A stretch of DNA of 57,212 nucleotides from a virus, in the IMG/VR virus record IMGVR_UViG_3300017706_002546, positions 1-57,212 of that record; one strand, written 5' to 3'. Positions within the stretch are counted from its first letter, which is position 1, and the number at the start of each line of letters is the position of its first letter. Both the position numbers and the translations under genes were made by a program. Under the pieces are notes generated by a model. It saw only the letters and a list, made by a program, of their open reading frames with translations, searched no databases and was not told the DNA's origin. Positions 16,783 through 25,155 of the stretch are shown here, in pieces.

Positions 16783-16811
16783 ATTATAATATCATGCTTT
16801 AGTGTTTACAT
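16783..16811 (-). promoter_or_regulatory. Candidate promoter of the MoxR-VWA unit
   Basis: On the minus strand ATGTAA and TATAAT are separated by exactly 17 bp, with the -10 box 30 bases before the MoxR ATG. The -35 box is weak against TTGACA, but two other gaps in the window show the same arrangement (ATGCAA at 17338-17343 and TTGTAA at 55749-55754). Confidence 0.5.
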
Positions 16812-16812
16812 T

Positions 16813-17286
16813 TTAACTAATTTTTTTAATACTCTTTGTGTGGTACCAGTTTCTTCCAGAAGAAGAAACGATTAAAGACTGATGACCATTCATATCTGAT
16901 CCGCACTCTTCAACTTGTAAAACGATACCAAACTTTTCTTCTGGTCCGTGACTAAATGAGACTAAGTCACCGCACTCTACATTCCAACTAATCTTTGACT
17001 TTTTTACTGATGACAAATTTGCAGATCTCTTAATTTGCTTTTTTGTTACTTTCGTCTTCTTATTACTATGATGTTCAATCATTGCTGGCGTTATATCTTT
17101 TGGTTTAAAACCCTTGCTTATAAGAGATTTAACAACTTCGCTACTCATATCAATATTAGGGTTATTAAAATCTTCTGCTATCTCTTCAGTATTTTTTTCT
17201 TTAAGCTTTTCAACTTCTCTATCATGCTTGAATTTTCGAGCACTTTGCTTAGCTGCTTTAAGAGCTGTTTTTGATAGCTTTTTCAT
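16813..17286 (-). CDS. Hypothetical protein with C-terminal SH3/KOW-like barrel
   Basis: This 157-residue protein is not recognised by name. Residues 1-90 are highly charged and helical. The last 60 residues (WNVECGDLVSFSH, GIVLQVEE, SLIVSSSG, WYHTKSIKKIS) have the alternating beta pattern of a small SH3- or KOW-like barrel, often used for nucleic-acid or protein binding. I start it at the ATG at 17286, which has GAGG seven bases upstream, not at the ATG four codons earlier. It has its own candidate promoter and sits between the Fic and MoxR genes. Confidence 0.8.
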   Translation of the reverse strand: MKKLSKTALKAAKQSARKFKHDREVEKLKEKNTEEIAEDFNNPNIDMSSEVVKSLISKGFKPKDITPAMIEHHSNKKTKVTKKQIKRSANLSSVKKSKISWNVECGDLVSFSHGPEEKFGIVLQVEECGSDMNGHQSLIVSSSGRNWYHTKSIKKIS

Positions 17287-17314
17287 TATTAACCTCATGT
17301 TTGTTTATGTTTTT

Positions 17315-17343
17315 ATTATAACATGTAATAAACAATATTGCAT
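17315..17343 (-). promoter_or_regulatory. Candidate promoter with overlapping inverted repeat
   Basis: Minus-strand ATGCAA, 17 bp, TATAAT; the -10 box is 29 bases before the ATG at 17286. The -10 region lies inside a perfect 7-bp inverted repeat (TTTATTA and TAATAAA, 17312-17332, 7-base loop) that could be an operator, although it is pure A+T. The -35 box overlaps the end of the Fic gene. Confidence 0.45.
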
Positions 17344-18626
17344 TAAATGAACTTTTTAATTTTTTTAAAGTTTGTATCCATCAAACTAGTTAAATTTGTG
17401 ATATAATCTTCACCTATCATATCATTTGTTTCTTTAAAATTAAAATCAAAATCTGATAATAACATTACCCTGCCTGATCTTCCATTTCCATCACAAAAAG
17501 GGTGAATCAATTCATAAACAACGTGTTTACTCCATGGATCTAGATTTAAATTAAAGAAGTTTTTAAGGTTGTCATATATCTCATACGGTTCAGAGTAAGG
17601 TACACCATTAGGTGAATTGTGTGCGTAGTTTCTGATTTCACCTGGGTTGCCTTTGTCCAAGCATCCGGCCATAAAACTATGAATAAACTTAGCTTTGTGT
17701 GGGTTGTCAATTTTACCACACTTAAAGCATGCAACCATACAGTCTACCTGGGATCGTAAATGATTGTTTTTTGTCATGTATTCAGTAGGATATCCTGACA
17801 TCAACATCCTAGCTGATTCTTTGCAATCATCGTATCTGACTTTGTTTTTCTCTATGCCGTTAGTCCTGTATAGAAAATCAGACATGTCTGTTATTAAGTT
17901 TTCAACTGGATCATTATCATATATCTCTTGCGCTTTTTCTAAGCAGTGCTTAGAAAATAATTTGTAGTCTTTGTTCTTAAGGCTTTTGCTAAAATTAGTT
18001 TTATCCTCTTTTAAAAACGAAGAAGCTAGTGATTCACCGACTAGCCTGCCATATTGCACATCTGTTGGATAATGAACAGCATTTTCTATTCGAGATTGCC
18101 CAATAAGCGAAGCTAGTGTTTGCAAGTCTTGCTGTATTTCCGGAACATGATGTGATACAATATCGCACAAAAAGTAAGCAATTGCGGTGTGACCTGACGG
18201 GTAGCTTGACGATTTTTTATATTTTACATCTAATTCATGACGATTATCTATATGCTCAATTGGTCGCAATCTACCATTTTTAATTTTAAGTTTTAGAACA
18301 ATATTGTCAACATCCTTTAGTATATCTTCAATCTTTTTCCAGTCAATCTTTGTTATATTCTCTTGTTTGCAGTAATCTTTAAAAACACTTTCTACTGATT
18401 TGTCACTATCTCTGAGAAATGAAGTGGACAAACATGGCTGGTAATGACATCTTTCAACCTCAGACATGTCTTCATCAAATTCTTTGCTGCCTTCTCTGGG
18501 GTAATCCATGTGAGGAATTGTGTCAAATACGTTTTCGTCAAAGTATCTTAATCTTCTACTTAGGCGATCGTCATACTTACCTTTTTCACCCTTTGTTTCT
18601 TTAAATAGACATAAAATCGATTTCAT
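17343..18626 (-). CDS. PAP2 acid-phosphatase / Fic domain fusion protein
   Basis: This 427-residue protein combines two enzymes. The N-terminal half carries the complete PAP2 signature: K-x6-RP (Lys114 to Pro122), PSGH (143-146) and SR-x5-H-x3-D (Ser178, Arg179, His185, Asp189), the catalytic set of class A acid phosphatases and lipid phosphatases. It has no obvious membrane spans, so it is probably soluble. The C-terminal half has the exact Fic motif HPFCDGNGRSGR (375-386), preceded by GNPGEIRN (326-333) and a flap-like GVPYSEP (341-347). Fic domains transfer AMP, UMP, phosphate or phosphocholine to protein side chains. I find no [S/T]xxxE[G/N] inhibitory motif. The start overlaps the previous stop (TAATG). 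Its target is unknown. Confidence 0.9.
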   Translation of the reverse strand: MKSILCLFKETKGEKGKYDDRLSRRLRYFDENVFDTIPHMDYPREGSKEFDEDMSEVERCHYQPCLSTSFLRDSDKSVESVFKDYCKQENITKIDWKKIEDILKDVDNIVLKLKIKNGRLRPIEHIDNRHELDVKYKKSSSYPSGHTAIAYFLCDIVSHHVPEIQQDLQTLASLIGQSRIENAVHYPTDVQYGRLVGESLASSFLKEDKTNFSKSLKNKDYKLFSKHCLEKAQEIYDNDPVENLITDMSDFLYRTNGIEKNKVRYDDCKESARMLMSGYPTEYMTKNNHLRSQVDCMVACFKCGKIDNPHKAKFIHSFMAGCLDKGNPGEIRNYAHNSPNGVPYSEPYEIYDNLKNFFNLNLDPWSKHVVYELIHPFCDGNGRSGRVMLLSDFDFNFKETNDMIGEDYITNLTSLMDTNFKKIKKFI

Positions 18627-19249
18627 TAGCACTCATCATCATAAAAGTCATAATCTAATGAGTGATATACTTCGGATATGTCATCAGATATTTGTGCAAT
18701 CTTTGTGCGCTGCCAGTCATCTAATTCATAACCGTCTGGAATCATTTGTAAAAGTTTTTTTGCATATTTTGCGACTTTATACAGTGAAGGCTTAGCCATG
18801 TAATTGTTGTGCTTGTGATGATGCATTTTATCATCTTCAATTGCAGCTACCTCATAGCCTGCATCGAATGCTTGGTCAGGTGTAATGTTTGTGTTATTCA
18901 GATTGTTATAATCGCTGGTACTATGATTATTAGCAGGTCCGCAACTACTGCAACTTCCTTCGCTTACCACGCCTTCTTCCATATAACCACACTCACTGCA
19001 CTCACCCTCGTAAGTCATTCCACCACACTGCTCACAAGCTCCTGTTTGTCCGCCGCCAAAATCATCATAGCTATCACTTTGCTTCACCATCGTTAGATTA
19101 TGTGGAGATCTTGCATTAGGTCTAAAACCTGTGTCTCTGTATGAATCTGCTTGCGCAGAGCCTTTTGTGATAAGTGCTTCTTCACCTACCATCCTTGAAA
19201 TCTCTTGCATAATTAAATTGCGAAGCTCAGAATTTGTTAATTTGCTCAT
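18626..19249 (-). CDS. Zinc-ribbon protein with helical C-terminus
   Basis: This 207-residue protein has an N-terminal helix, a cysteine cluster of three CxxC pairs (CEQC, CSEC, CSSC, about residues 72-104) suggesting zinc ribbons, a His-rich patch (HHHKH, about 142) and a C-terminal helical segment (ELDDWQRTKIAQISDDISEV, about 175-194). The W-x-x-x-KI-x(5)-D pattern in that last segment resembles a helix found in virion proteins of other large marine T4-like phages; that link is from memory and uncertain. The gene is coupled by TAATG to the PAP2-Fic gene, so the two are made together. Confidence 0.8.
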   Translation of the reverse strand: MSKLTNSELRNLIMQEISRMVGEEALITKGSAQADSYRDTGFRPNARSPHNLTMVKQSDSYDDFGGGQTGACEQCGGMTYEGECSECGYMEEGVVSEGSCSSCGPANNHSTSDYNNLNNTNITPDQAFDAGYEVAAIEDDKMHHHKHNNYMAKPSLYKVAKYAKKLLQMIPDGYELDDWQRTKIAQISDDISEVYHSLDYDFYDDEC

Positions 19250-19258
19250 TATGTCTCC

Positions 19259-20227
19259 TCAAAATATCGACCCAGAGGCGATACTCTGTATTAAATATGT
19301 CATTCGATCAGTTTGTTCATACAGTTTAGCACTCTTAATGTAAAATTGTGCTTCTTCTTTTGACATGTCTCCGAAATCGCTTCCCTCATGCTTTGATAAT
19401 TTGATTTCGTTTCCATAAGAGTTTAAGTTTTTTGCTACCTCTAAAGACTTTTTCTGTGCATCCGGATCTAAGCATAAAATAACATCACTATTTTCAATGA
19501 CAATTTTTCGAAAGAGTGCATGCTTTTCATCAATCCAGCTGCCTAACATCGGAATTGCGTTGTCACCCGCTTTTATTGCATCAAATATACCTTCAACAAG
19601 AACAACAGGTTTTTGCCAGTCAACATTATATTCGTTAAAGATAATCTCAGATCTTTTATGATCACAATTTCGGTATTTAATTTTCTGTGCTTTATCGTAC
19701 GTTCGACTTAGGTAGTAATTTAACTTAAGATCTTCATCATGCGATGAAAAAATTACTCGATTTATAAAATCTTTTTCGTTGCTTATGCCTATTTTGTATT
19801 TTAGCAAGTCATTATATTCTAGACCTCTTTCTTTTAAGTACTTTTTTGCTATTTTTGCCTTAGTAGAGTTTGATTCTGCTAATAAGGCGAAATCATCAGG
19901 TAATCTTAAAACAATCTCTTCTTTAGATTCTTTTACACCGTTAAACTCAAATATCTCATAAATCTCAGCTATTGTCTTTTTTGATGCATTTGTGTTCTTT
20001 CTAACAAATTGCCCGATATTTCGACCTTTCGATTCGCAAACCCAACAATGATATATACCTTTACCTAAGTCAATAGAAAGTTTTTTCTTGCTGGAGCTGT
20101 TCTTTGCGTTTAATTTGCAAACGGGACAAACAACTGATATGTTTGTCCCGGCTTTCGCTAATTTGCTTTTTCCAAAGGCTGCTTCTAGTATGCTGATTTT
20201 TTTACTGTTTGTTGAAATATTACTCAT
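19259..20227 (-). CDS. DNA primase (DnaG-type zinc finger plus Toprim)
   Basis: This 322-residue primase has an N-terminal zinc-binding module CPVC (34-37) and CWVC (61-64) and a Toprim domain with VEGIFD (211-216, Glu212) and LDPDAQ (253-258), so it should synthesise RNA primers at the phage fork, the role of T4 gp61. It is about the same length as gp61. I place the start at the ATG at 20227; an in-frame TTG at 20302 inside the resolvase gene would add 25 unlikely residues. No clear Shine-Dalgarno precedes either, so the start is uncertain. A GC-rich 10-bp hairpin lies in the zinc-finger codons (20122-20150). Confidence 0.9.
   Translation of the reverse strand: MSNISTNSKKISILEAAFGKSKLAKAGTNISVVCPVCKLNAKNSSSKKKLSIDLGKGIYHCWVCESKGRNIGQFVRKNTNASKKTIAEIYEIFEFNGVKESKEEIVLRLPDDFALLAESNSTKAKIAKKYLKERGLEYNDLLKYKIGISNEKDFINRVIFSSHDEDLKLNYYLSRTYDKAQKIKYRNCDHKRSEIIFNEYNVDWQKPVVLVEGIFDAIKAGDNAIPMLGSWIDEKHALFRKIVIENSDVILCLDPDAQKKSLEVAKNLNSYGNEIKLSKHEGSDFGDMSKEEAQFYIKSAKLYEQTDRMTYLIQSIASGSIF
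20122..20150. repeat. Inverted repeat inside the primase gene
   Basis: CGGGACAAAC and GTTTGTCCCG form a perfect 10-bp stem with a 9-base loop, about 80 bases into the primase gene. It is GC-rich for this genome and could slow translation of the primase, but one such repeat could arise by chance in 57 kb. Confidence 0.5.
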
Positions 20228-20267
20228 ATTTGCAATATAACAAAAAGTGTTACTATTTACATATTTA

Positions 20268-20813
20268 TTAGAAACCACTAAACAAAATATGTGCTTTTCC
20301 AATCACATATGCATCTGCCATGTCGTAGCACTCATTGCAGAGTCTAACTTGCCCTTTGTTTCTTCCGGATTTTAGCACTTTTGTGGGAAAATTTTGATCT
20401 GGCTCTTGCTTAGCGACCCATTCAAAAACTTGCTCTTTTGTTGTCTTTGACGACTTTCGATCTACCTTGATTTCGTTTATTCTTCTCGCTGTATTAACAT
20501 TAATACTTTTTGGCTCAATACCAAAAATTTCTAAACAAATCCATTGAACAACCCCGTTAAACTGTGCTAATTTCAAAATAGTATTTGCTGAAGATAGACC
20601 CGGCCTGAATGCTTGAAGGTTTTCCTCGACAGCGATAGCTGTGATATCGTATCTATCTTTAATCTTAGATAACTGAGATTTCATTTCTTGAGCTTTTTCA
20701 AAGAATGTTTTATGTTTACTTAGCTTAAACGCTTCTATTTCTCTAAGTTTATCCTCGTTATCGAAAATACAGTATCCGGTGCAGCTTGTTGATATATCTA
20801 GTGCTAAAATCAT
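20268..20813 (-). CDS. RuvC-like Holliday junction resolvase
   Basis: This 181-residue protein has the RNase H fold pattern of RuvC: ILALDISTSCTGY (2-14) with Asp6, AVEEN (61-65) with Glu63/64, and CYDMADAYVIG (162-172) with Asp164 and Asp167. RuvC-type enzymes cut four-way junctions, which in phages clears branched DNA before packaging, the role of the unrelated endonuclease VII (gp49) in T4. CNEC/CYD cysteines near 159-162 are an extra feature of unknown meaning. It starts one base into the stop of the preceding tail gene and is followed by the primase. Confidence 0.88.
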   Translation of the reverse strand: MILALDISTSCTGYCIFDNEDKLREIEAFKLSKHKTFFEKAQEMKSQLSKIKDRYDITAIAVEENLQAFRPGLSSANTILKLAQFNGVVQWICLEIFGIEPKSINVNTARRINEIKVDRKSSKTTKEQVFEWVAKQEPDQNFPTKVLKSGRNKGQVRLCNECYDMADAYVIGKAHILFSGF

Positions 20814-23155
20814 TAAAAATCTTCCTTAAGTCTTATAATAAAGTCATCTTCTTCGGTCTTAAAAATTGGTTGAGCGAAGTTTGCTTTCATTATAATATTA
20901 AGGTTTTCGTCGTGAATGTTAACTGTGGTGACATATAAAGTGGATAAATCTTCATTGTTTGCACCTGAAGAAGGAGGTATCGAGACAAATGATGGGTTTG
21001 AGGATGAGTTAAACATATCTTTAAATGCAGGAACGTTCAAAATCATTGTGTGGATATTTTGCTCGCCTTTAAATTTGACTTCTGTCCTATCCTTATTTAA
21101 AAAGAATAAGTGAGGTGTTTTAACAATTGCTACGCCTTCGTCGTAAAGCACGTTACCTACATTATTCCATGCAGCATGTTTAGTTAGTGCGTCACACCTG
21201 TATAAAGATCCCATCTCATTATCTTTTAATTTTATCTTAATTTTCCCGTCAGAGCCAGTTAATCCATTGTCATGTATTTCAAAACTACCAGGCTTAATTC
21301 TATTACCGTAGTATAAGTTAGATATATCATAGATGACAATTTCATTGCTACTTCTATCTCTCGTTCTTTGTGCTATTGTCAGTACTGCCCCTGGATTAAC
21401 CCCTGGGTTTTCTGGGCTTGCACCAACAATCTGATCGTATATTGAACCAGAAGAAAAAACTAAACCCGGGTATAGAGAGGAAGAAGGTATTAGATTTTCT
21501 AAATTGATGATTGAATAGTCGTAAAAGTCAGACCCAGGATCTAAAAACTTAATATTGTTTTCAGCCTTTGTTAGTTTGTATATGTCATAATTCGGAGAAT
21601 AAAGACCGTTGTCATTTGGAAGAATAGTCATATTTCTCTTCTTAATAGAGCCAGAGTTGTATACGTATTGATCTGCAGTTATATTCTGAATTGTTGAATT
21701 TATTGTCTGCGGCACTAACCCTAACAATCTTGGGTGTCTGTCTGTTGCAAAATCTCTAGTAAAGTTTTCGAGATTAATCATTTTTCCGTTAACACCAAAT
21801 GAGAAAGCGACATTAAAAGGGTCATCTGTTGTGCTACCTGTAATTACTTGAAAGGGGGTTTGTAATACATCTCTTGTCGGAGTTGTTGGAAAAAAGAAAG
21901 GTGGTACATAAAACTGAAGATTATCAAAATTCTTTACGCCTCTATTTTTAACTGCATCTCTTTCAGTTTCAAACAAAGTATCTGTATCAAAAAGCACTTT
22001 ATTAAAAAGCTTAAGTTCGTGAATCTCTGCATTGAGAGGGTGAGTCAGCATTCTACTCGTAATTGTCGGGTCAGTTATTCCTTCACCATCAAGGACATGC
22101 TGGAATCCCTCTGTCTGCCCTTTTGTTTTATTTAAGAAACTGCCTATTGTATCATAAAAAGCATCAAAATAATTTCCGACAGTTATGCAGGGAGGAGATA
22201 ACGTTGTGCTATTTGCTGAGACACTAGCAGATGGAACATAAAAAACAGTTTCTGTATCATCTATGAAAATTGAACCTGAGTTATTGTTGACTCCGTTACC
22301 CCACTGCACACATACGTGGTGCCAGTTATTTTTGTGCAATACAGACGATGTAAATACCAAATCGTTCGGATAAGCTGACGCGGGTGAGCTTAAATTTATT
22401 TGCGAAGGTGGCTTGTCACAACTTTGAGACAGCTGCACAAGGATTTTAAATTCGTTTGCTGCGTTATTCTGGTCTTTCGATGAGCCACTAACTAGAGACA
22501 CACAAAGAGAAGAAGAGAGATGAAAAATTGTACCTGCTTTGTATTCACCAGCATTTGCATATCTTGGGTTGACCCAAAAGTTTAGACTAAACTGGGAATT
22601 TAAATCATAAGACTCAGTCAAGTTAGGATAAAGTAATGCAGAGCCGGAAGGTATTGTGTCTGAATTAAAAAAGTTTAGAGTATTATAATTTGTGTAAGAA
22701 AAATCACAGTTCTGGTATCTGTGCTTATGGTATGGCATTAAATTTTTTCTTACAACATTTTTAATATTTCTATTTTTATTAAATGTAACAGGTTGATCAA
22801 ATCTAAAAACGTCAATAGCTTTTGTGTTTTTAAAAACTTGGGCAGAACCATTTACTGACCGCATGTATAAATCAAGCTTGCTATTTAAGCTTGAAGTGTT
22901 TTTTAATATCATCTCAAGCAGGTGCTCTGGGCTAGTTAAAGCGCCCACAATAGCTTCTCCAATAGAAACAGCACCATCACCATTCAAGTCAAGATTGTCA
23001 ACTTTTAACTTCTTAAGTGTTTTTGATCTAAACGGAGATACAAAATTAGAGCCTGTTACACCACCGTCAATAGAAGACGAAATAAAATGTGTACTTGGCG
23101 ATAATCTTAAACCTGAATATTCAAAGTTATTTTTATCAATTAAAACAAAAGACAT
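20813..23155 (-). CDS. Virion structural protein with LamG-like and EF-hand-loop modules
   Basis: This 780-residue protein is probably part of the tail tip or adsorption apparatus. Residues 56-67 (DLNGDGAVSIGE) form a complete EF-hand or dockerin-type calcium loop. Residues about 165-400 have the beta pattern of a concanavalin/LamG-like lectin domain (SQFSLNFWVNPR, NNWHHVCVQWGNG, GSIFIDD). The last 40 residues match the end of the neighbouring 399-aa protein (YVTTV-x3-D ... RLKEDF against FVSTV-x3-D ... RVRLDF). The C-terminal third is otherwise beta-rich and unassigned. GAGGTG just before the ATG supports the start. No enzyme motif is visible. Confidence 0.85.
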   Translation of the reverse strand: MSFVLIDKNNFEYSGLRLSPSTHFISSSIDGGVTGSNFVSPFRSKTLKKLKVDNLDLNGDGAVSIGEAIVGALTSPEHLLEMILKNTSSLNSKLDLYMRSVNGSAQVFKNTKAIDVFRFDQPVTFNKNRNIKNVVRKNLMPYHKHRYQNCDFSYTNYNTLNFFNSDTIPSGSALLYPNLTESYDLNSQFSLNFWVNPRYANAGEYKAGTIFHLSSSLCVSLVSGSSKDQNNAANEFKILVQLSQSCDKPPSQINLSSPASAYPNDLVFTSSVLHKNNWHHVCVQWGNGVNNNSGSIFIDDTETVFYVPSASVSANSTTLSPPCITVGNYFDAFYDTIGSFLNKTKGQTEGFQHVLDGEGITDPTITSRMLTHPLNAEIHELKLFNKVLFDTDTLFETERDAVKNRGVKNFDNLQFYVPPFFFPTTPTRDVLQTPFQVITGSTTDDPFNVAFSFGVNGKMINLENFTRDFATDRHPRLLGLVPQTINSTIQNITADQYVYNSGSIKKRNMTILPNDNGLYSPNYDIYKLTKAENNIKFLDPGSDFYDYSIINLENLIPSSSLYPGLVFSSGSIYDQIVGASPENPGVNPGAVLTIAQRTRDRSSNEIVIYDISNLYYGNRIKPGSFEIHDNGLTGSDGKIKIKLKDNEMGSLYRCDALTKHAAWNNVGNVLYDEGVAIVKTPHLFFLNKDRTEVKFKGEQNIHTMILNVPAFKDMFNSSSNPSFVSIPPSSGANNEDLSTLYVTTVNIHDENLNIIMKANFAQPIFKTEEDDFIIRLKEDF

Positions 23156-23164
23156 GACACCTCA

Positions 23165-24364
23165 TTAGAAATCTAGCCTAACCCTAAATGTCAAATCTTT
23201 TTCGTCATTTTTCTCAACAGGTCGACTTAATTTTGCAACTGCTAGCAACTCTTCATTTGAGTCATACAATCCAACTGTCGATACAAAAGAGAACGATTTT
23301 TGGTCGCCATCGCTTCCTTCGTCGATTACAACAATTCTACCTGTTGATGAATCAGTGTATGTCGGATTTGCTGAACAATTAAACTCATCAGCACTTGCCC
23401 TACAAAATACCAGGGTTGAATTAATTTTTGTATTATTTTGGAATGTCAACGTTGTAAATGAACCAGATCCAAACCTTACTGTGCTGATATGCTCCAAAAC
23501 ATCGTCAATTGATCCCGACACTGTAAAGTCATTAAATGAAGCAGATACCGTTGTTTTTGCTACAGCGCCGACGCTTGATACAGATCCTGTCATAATCTGA
23601 TTTGCATTAAAAACTTTTTCCATGTCGAATACTGCAATACCTTGTTGGTAAAACATTAACCCGACATTTTGTGATGTGTTTGCGGCATTTACGATATTAC
23701 CTACATCGCCTCCAAGCGCAGATCTCTCTCTAGCAGTTGCTGATCCAACGTCTGTGTATATAGCAGATCCGGATCCCGGATGGACTCTTGTTACATCTAT
23801 ATTTCTCTTGTGTGCTGAAACATTTGGATCAGACGACGATTGAAACATCTTCATCGCAAACGTTTCTCTTTTTATTCCGTCTCTTACAAAAAGTCGCTTA
23901 AAAGACACAAACAGGGCATTATCAATATGATCTATGTTGTTGCTTCCAGGGTTTGAAAAGGGAGAAGTAAACTGCGCTGTTGAGTCTCCTAATAACAGGT
24001 TAGCAAACTGCTTATATATGTTAATTTTTTCTCTCATCATCAATGACTGGGATGTAAAAAGTTTTTTTCCACTTGTGGAATCGTTTCCTGTATATGATGA
24101 ACCGGTAACAATTCCTGAGTTTTCAAAAAACCCAAATGATAAATCAAAGAGTTCATTTGCTGTTTGCAAAGAATGATTTTGGTCAAAAACTGTGTGATAT
24201 AAAGATGAAGTAATCGAATTGTCACCTGAACCTGTGACAAAAACATCGTATGTCTTTCTAGTAGTTGATCCGGATATATCTGCTTCAACAAAATCGACTA
24301 ATTGATTTAGCGTGCTAGTTGTTGTTCTTATGTCTTGTGATGATAATGTTTTGAAAGTTGCCAT
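23165..24364 (-). CDS. Virion structural protein
   Basis: This 399-residue protein is rich in Ser, Thr, Gly and Asn with repeated TGS/SGS turns, typical of beta-structured tail proteins. Its C-terminal 40 residues (FVSTVGLYDSNEELLAVAKL then RVRLDF) form a module also found at the end of the next gene's product, and I recall the same ending in structural proteins of uncultured marine phages. The role, perhaps a tail fibre or baseplate appendage, is inferred from neighbours. It is nine bases upstream of the 780-aa gene and surely co-expressed. Confidence 0.85.
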   Translation of the reverse strand: MATFKTLSSQDIRTTTSTLNQLVDFVEADISGSTTRKTYDVFVTGSGDNSITSSLYHTVFDQNHSLQTANELFDLSFGFFENSGIVTGSSYTGNDSTSGKKLFTSQSLMMREKINIYKQFANLLLGDSTAQFTSPFSNPGSNNIDHIDNALFVSFKRLFVRDGIKRETFAMKMFQSSSDPNVSAHKRNIDVTRVHPGSGSAIYTDVGSATARERSALGGDVGNIVNAANTSQNVGLMFYQQGIAVFDMEKVFNANQIMTGSVSSVGAVAKTTVSASFNDFTVSGSIDDVLEHISTVRFGSGSFTTLTFQNNTKINSTLVFCRASADEFNCSANPTYTDSSTGRIVVIDEGSDGDQKSFSFVSTVGLYDSNEELLAVAKLSRPVEKNDEKDLTFRVRLDF

Positions 24365-24375
24365 TTTTTATCCTA

Positions 24376-25095
24376 TTATGTAATTGTCAAAGTAACAGAT
24401 TTGCTCAATCCAGAGTTTAAACCAGTAATCTTCATAGATGTTTTTATTGATGTACCGCCTGCTGTCTTGTAAACGTTAAAAGTTGTATCTGAGAAATTCT
24501 TAACGCTTAAAGTAAAGCCGGTTGTTGAAACCCCATCACCGTCAACGCTACCTGTTTCATCTACGACATAAACAACAGTATTGTCAGCATACGCAATGTC
24601 AGGGGAACCTTGTTCAGACAATTCAAAAAACAAGCTATTAAGCTCAACCCTAAATGATCTATCTTCGATTTGATTATCTAGTGTTTGCCCTGCAGTACCA
24701 TGAAGCTTGACTGTTACAGAGACTGTTCTAGATGACGTTCCTGTTGTACTCGAAGGCCTATTAAAAGCAAAACTAGAAGTACTTGTCTGACCTGACGCCT
24801 CGATTGTAAGTAACGGAAAATGTGTTATAAGTTCATTATCCACTGAAACTAGTTTGTGTTTAAGCGCCAAACTACCTGCAGTAAGTGCTTCTAAAATAGG
24901 AGTATTTTTTTCTATTTTTTCCTTACCTACTGTTCTACCATACTGCCTTATTAAGGAATAATCAACCTCATCATCACCTAAAGCAAATTGTTGAATTTGG
25001 AATGAACCATCATTTCTTGCTAAAGCCTTTCTTCCTGTATCAGTTAAAACTGCATCAACAATAATATTGTTTGTGCTATGATCTAAGAAACCCAT
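24376..25095 (-). CDS. Virion structural protein with MGxLD-type N-terminal domain
   Basis: This 239-residue protein starts MGFLDHSTNNIIVDAVLTD and continues with GRKALA and FALGDDEVDY. The first 45 residues resemble those of the 349-aa product at 35039-36088 (MGILDKKTRFIDLVVTQEG), so the two share an N-terminal attachment domain. The rest is beta-rich (TVSVTVKLHG, VVYVVDETGS, SVTLTIT) like an Ig-type or fibre domain. CTCCT in the sequence shown (AGGAG on the coding strand) seven bases before the ATG supports the start. A baseplate or fibre component is likely. Confidence 0.85.
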   Translation of the reverse strand: MGFLDHSTNNIIVDAVLTDTGRKALARNDGSFQIQQFALGDDEVDYSLIRQYGRTVGKEKIEKNTPILEALTAGSLALKHKLVSVDNELITHFPLLTIEASGQTSTSSFAFNRPSSTTGTSSRTVSVTVKLHGTAGQTLDNQIEDRSFRVELNSLFFELSEQGSPDIAYADNTVVYVVDETGSVDGDGVSTTGFTLSVKNFSDTTFNVYKTAGGTSIKTSMKITGLNSGLSKSVTLTIT

Positions 25096-25155
25096 AAAAA
25101 TTCTCCTAAATTTTATTAATAAATATATTCCTTAAAAAAATTATGTAAATATATT

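Noticed and set aside
20122-20150. 10-bp hairpin in the primase gene as a regulatory element
   Set aside because: The stem is real, but one stem of this length is expected by chance in a window this size and no T run follows it.
20262-20269. AATAAATA box before the primase as a late promoter
   Set aside because: It overlaps the resolvase stop codon, and a replication gene is not expected to be late; probably A+T-rich chance.
25096-25155. 60-bp A+T-rich gap with repeated ATATATTTA as a promoter or terminator
   Set aside because: There are no stable stem, TATAAT or late box in the right orientation; only A+T-rich sequence and a ribosome site.
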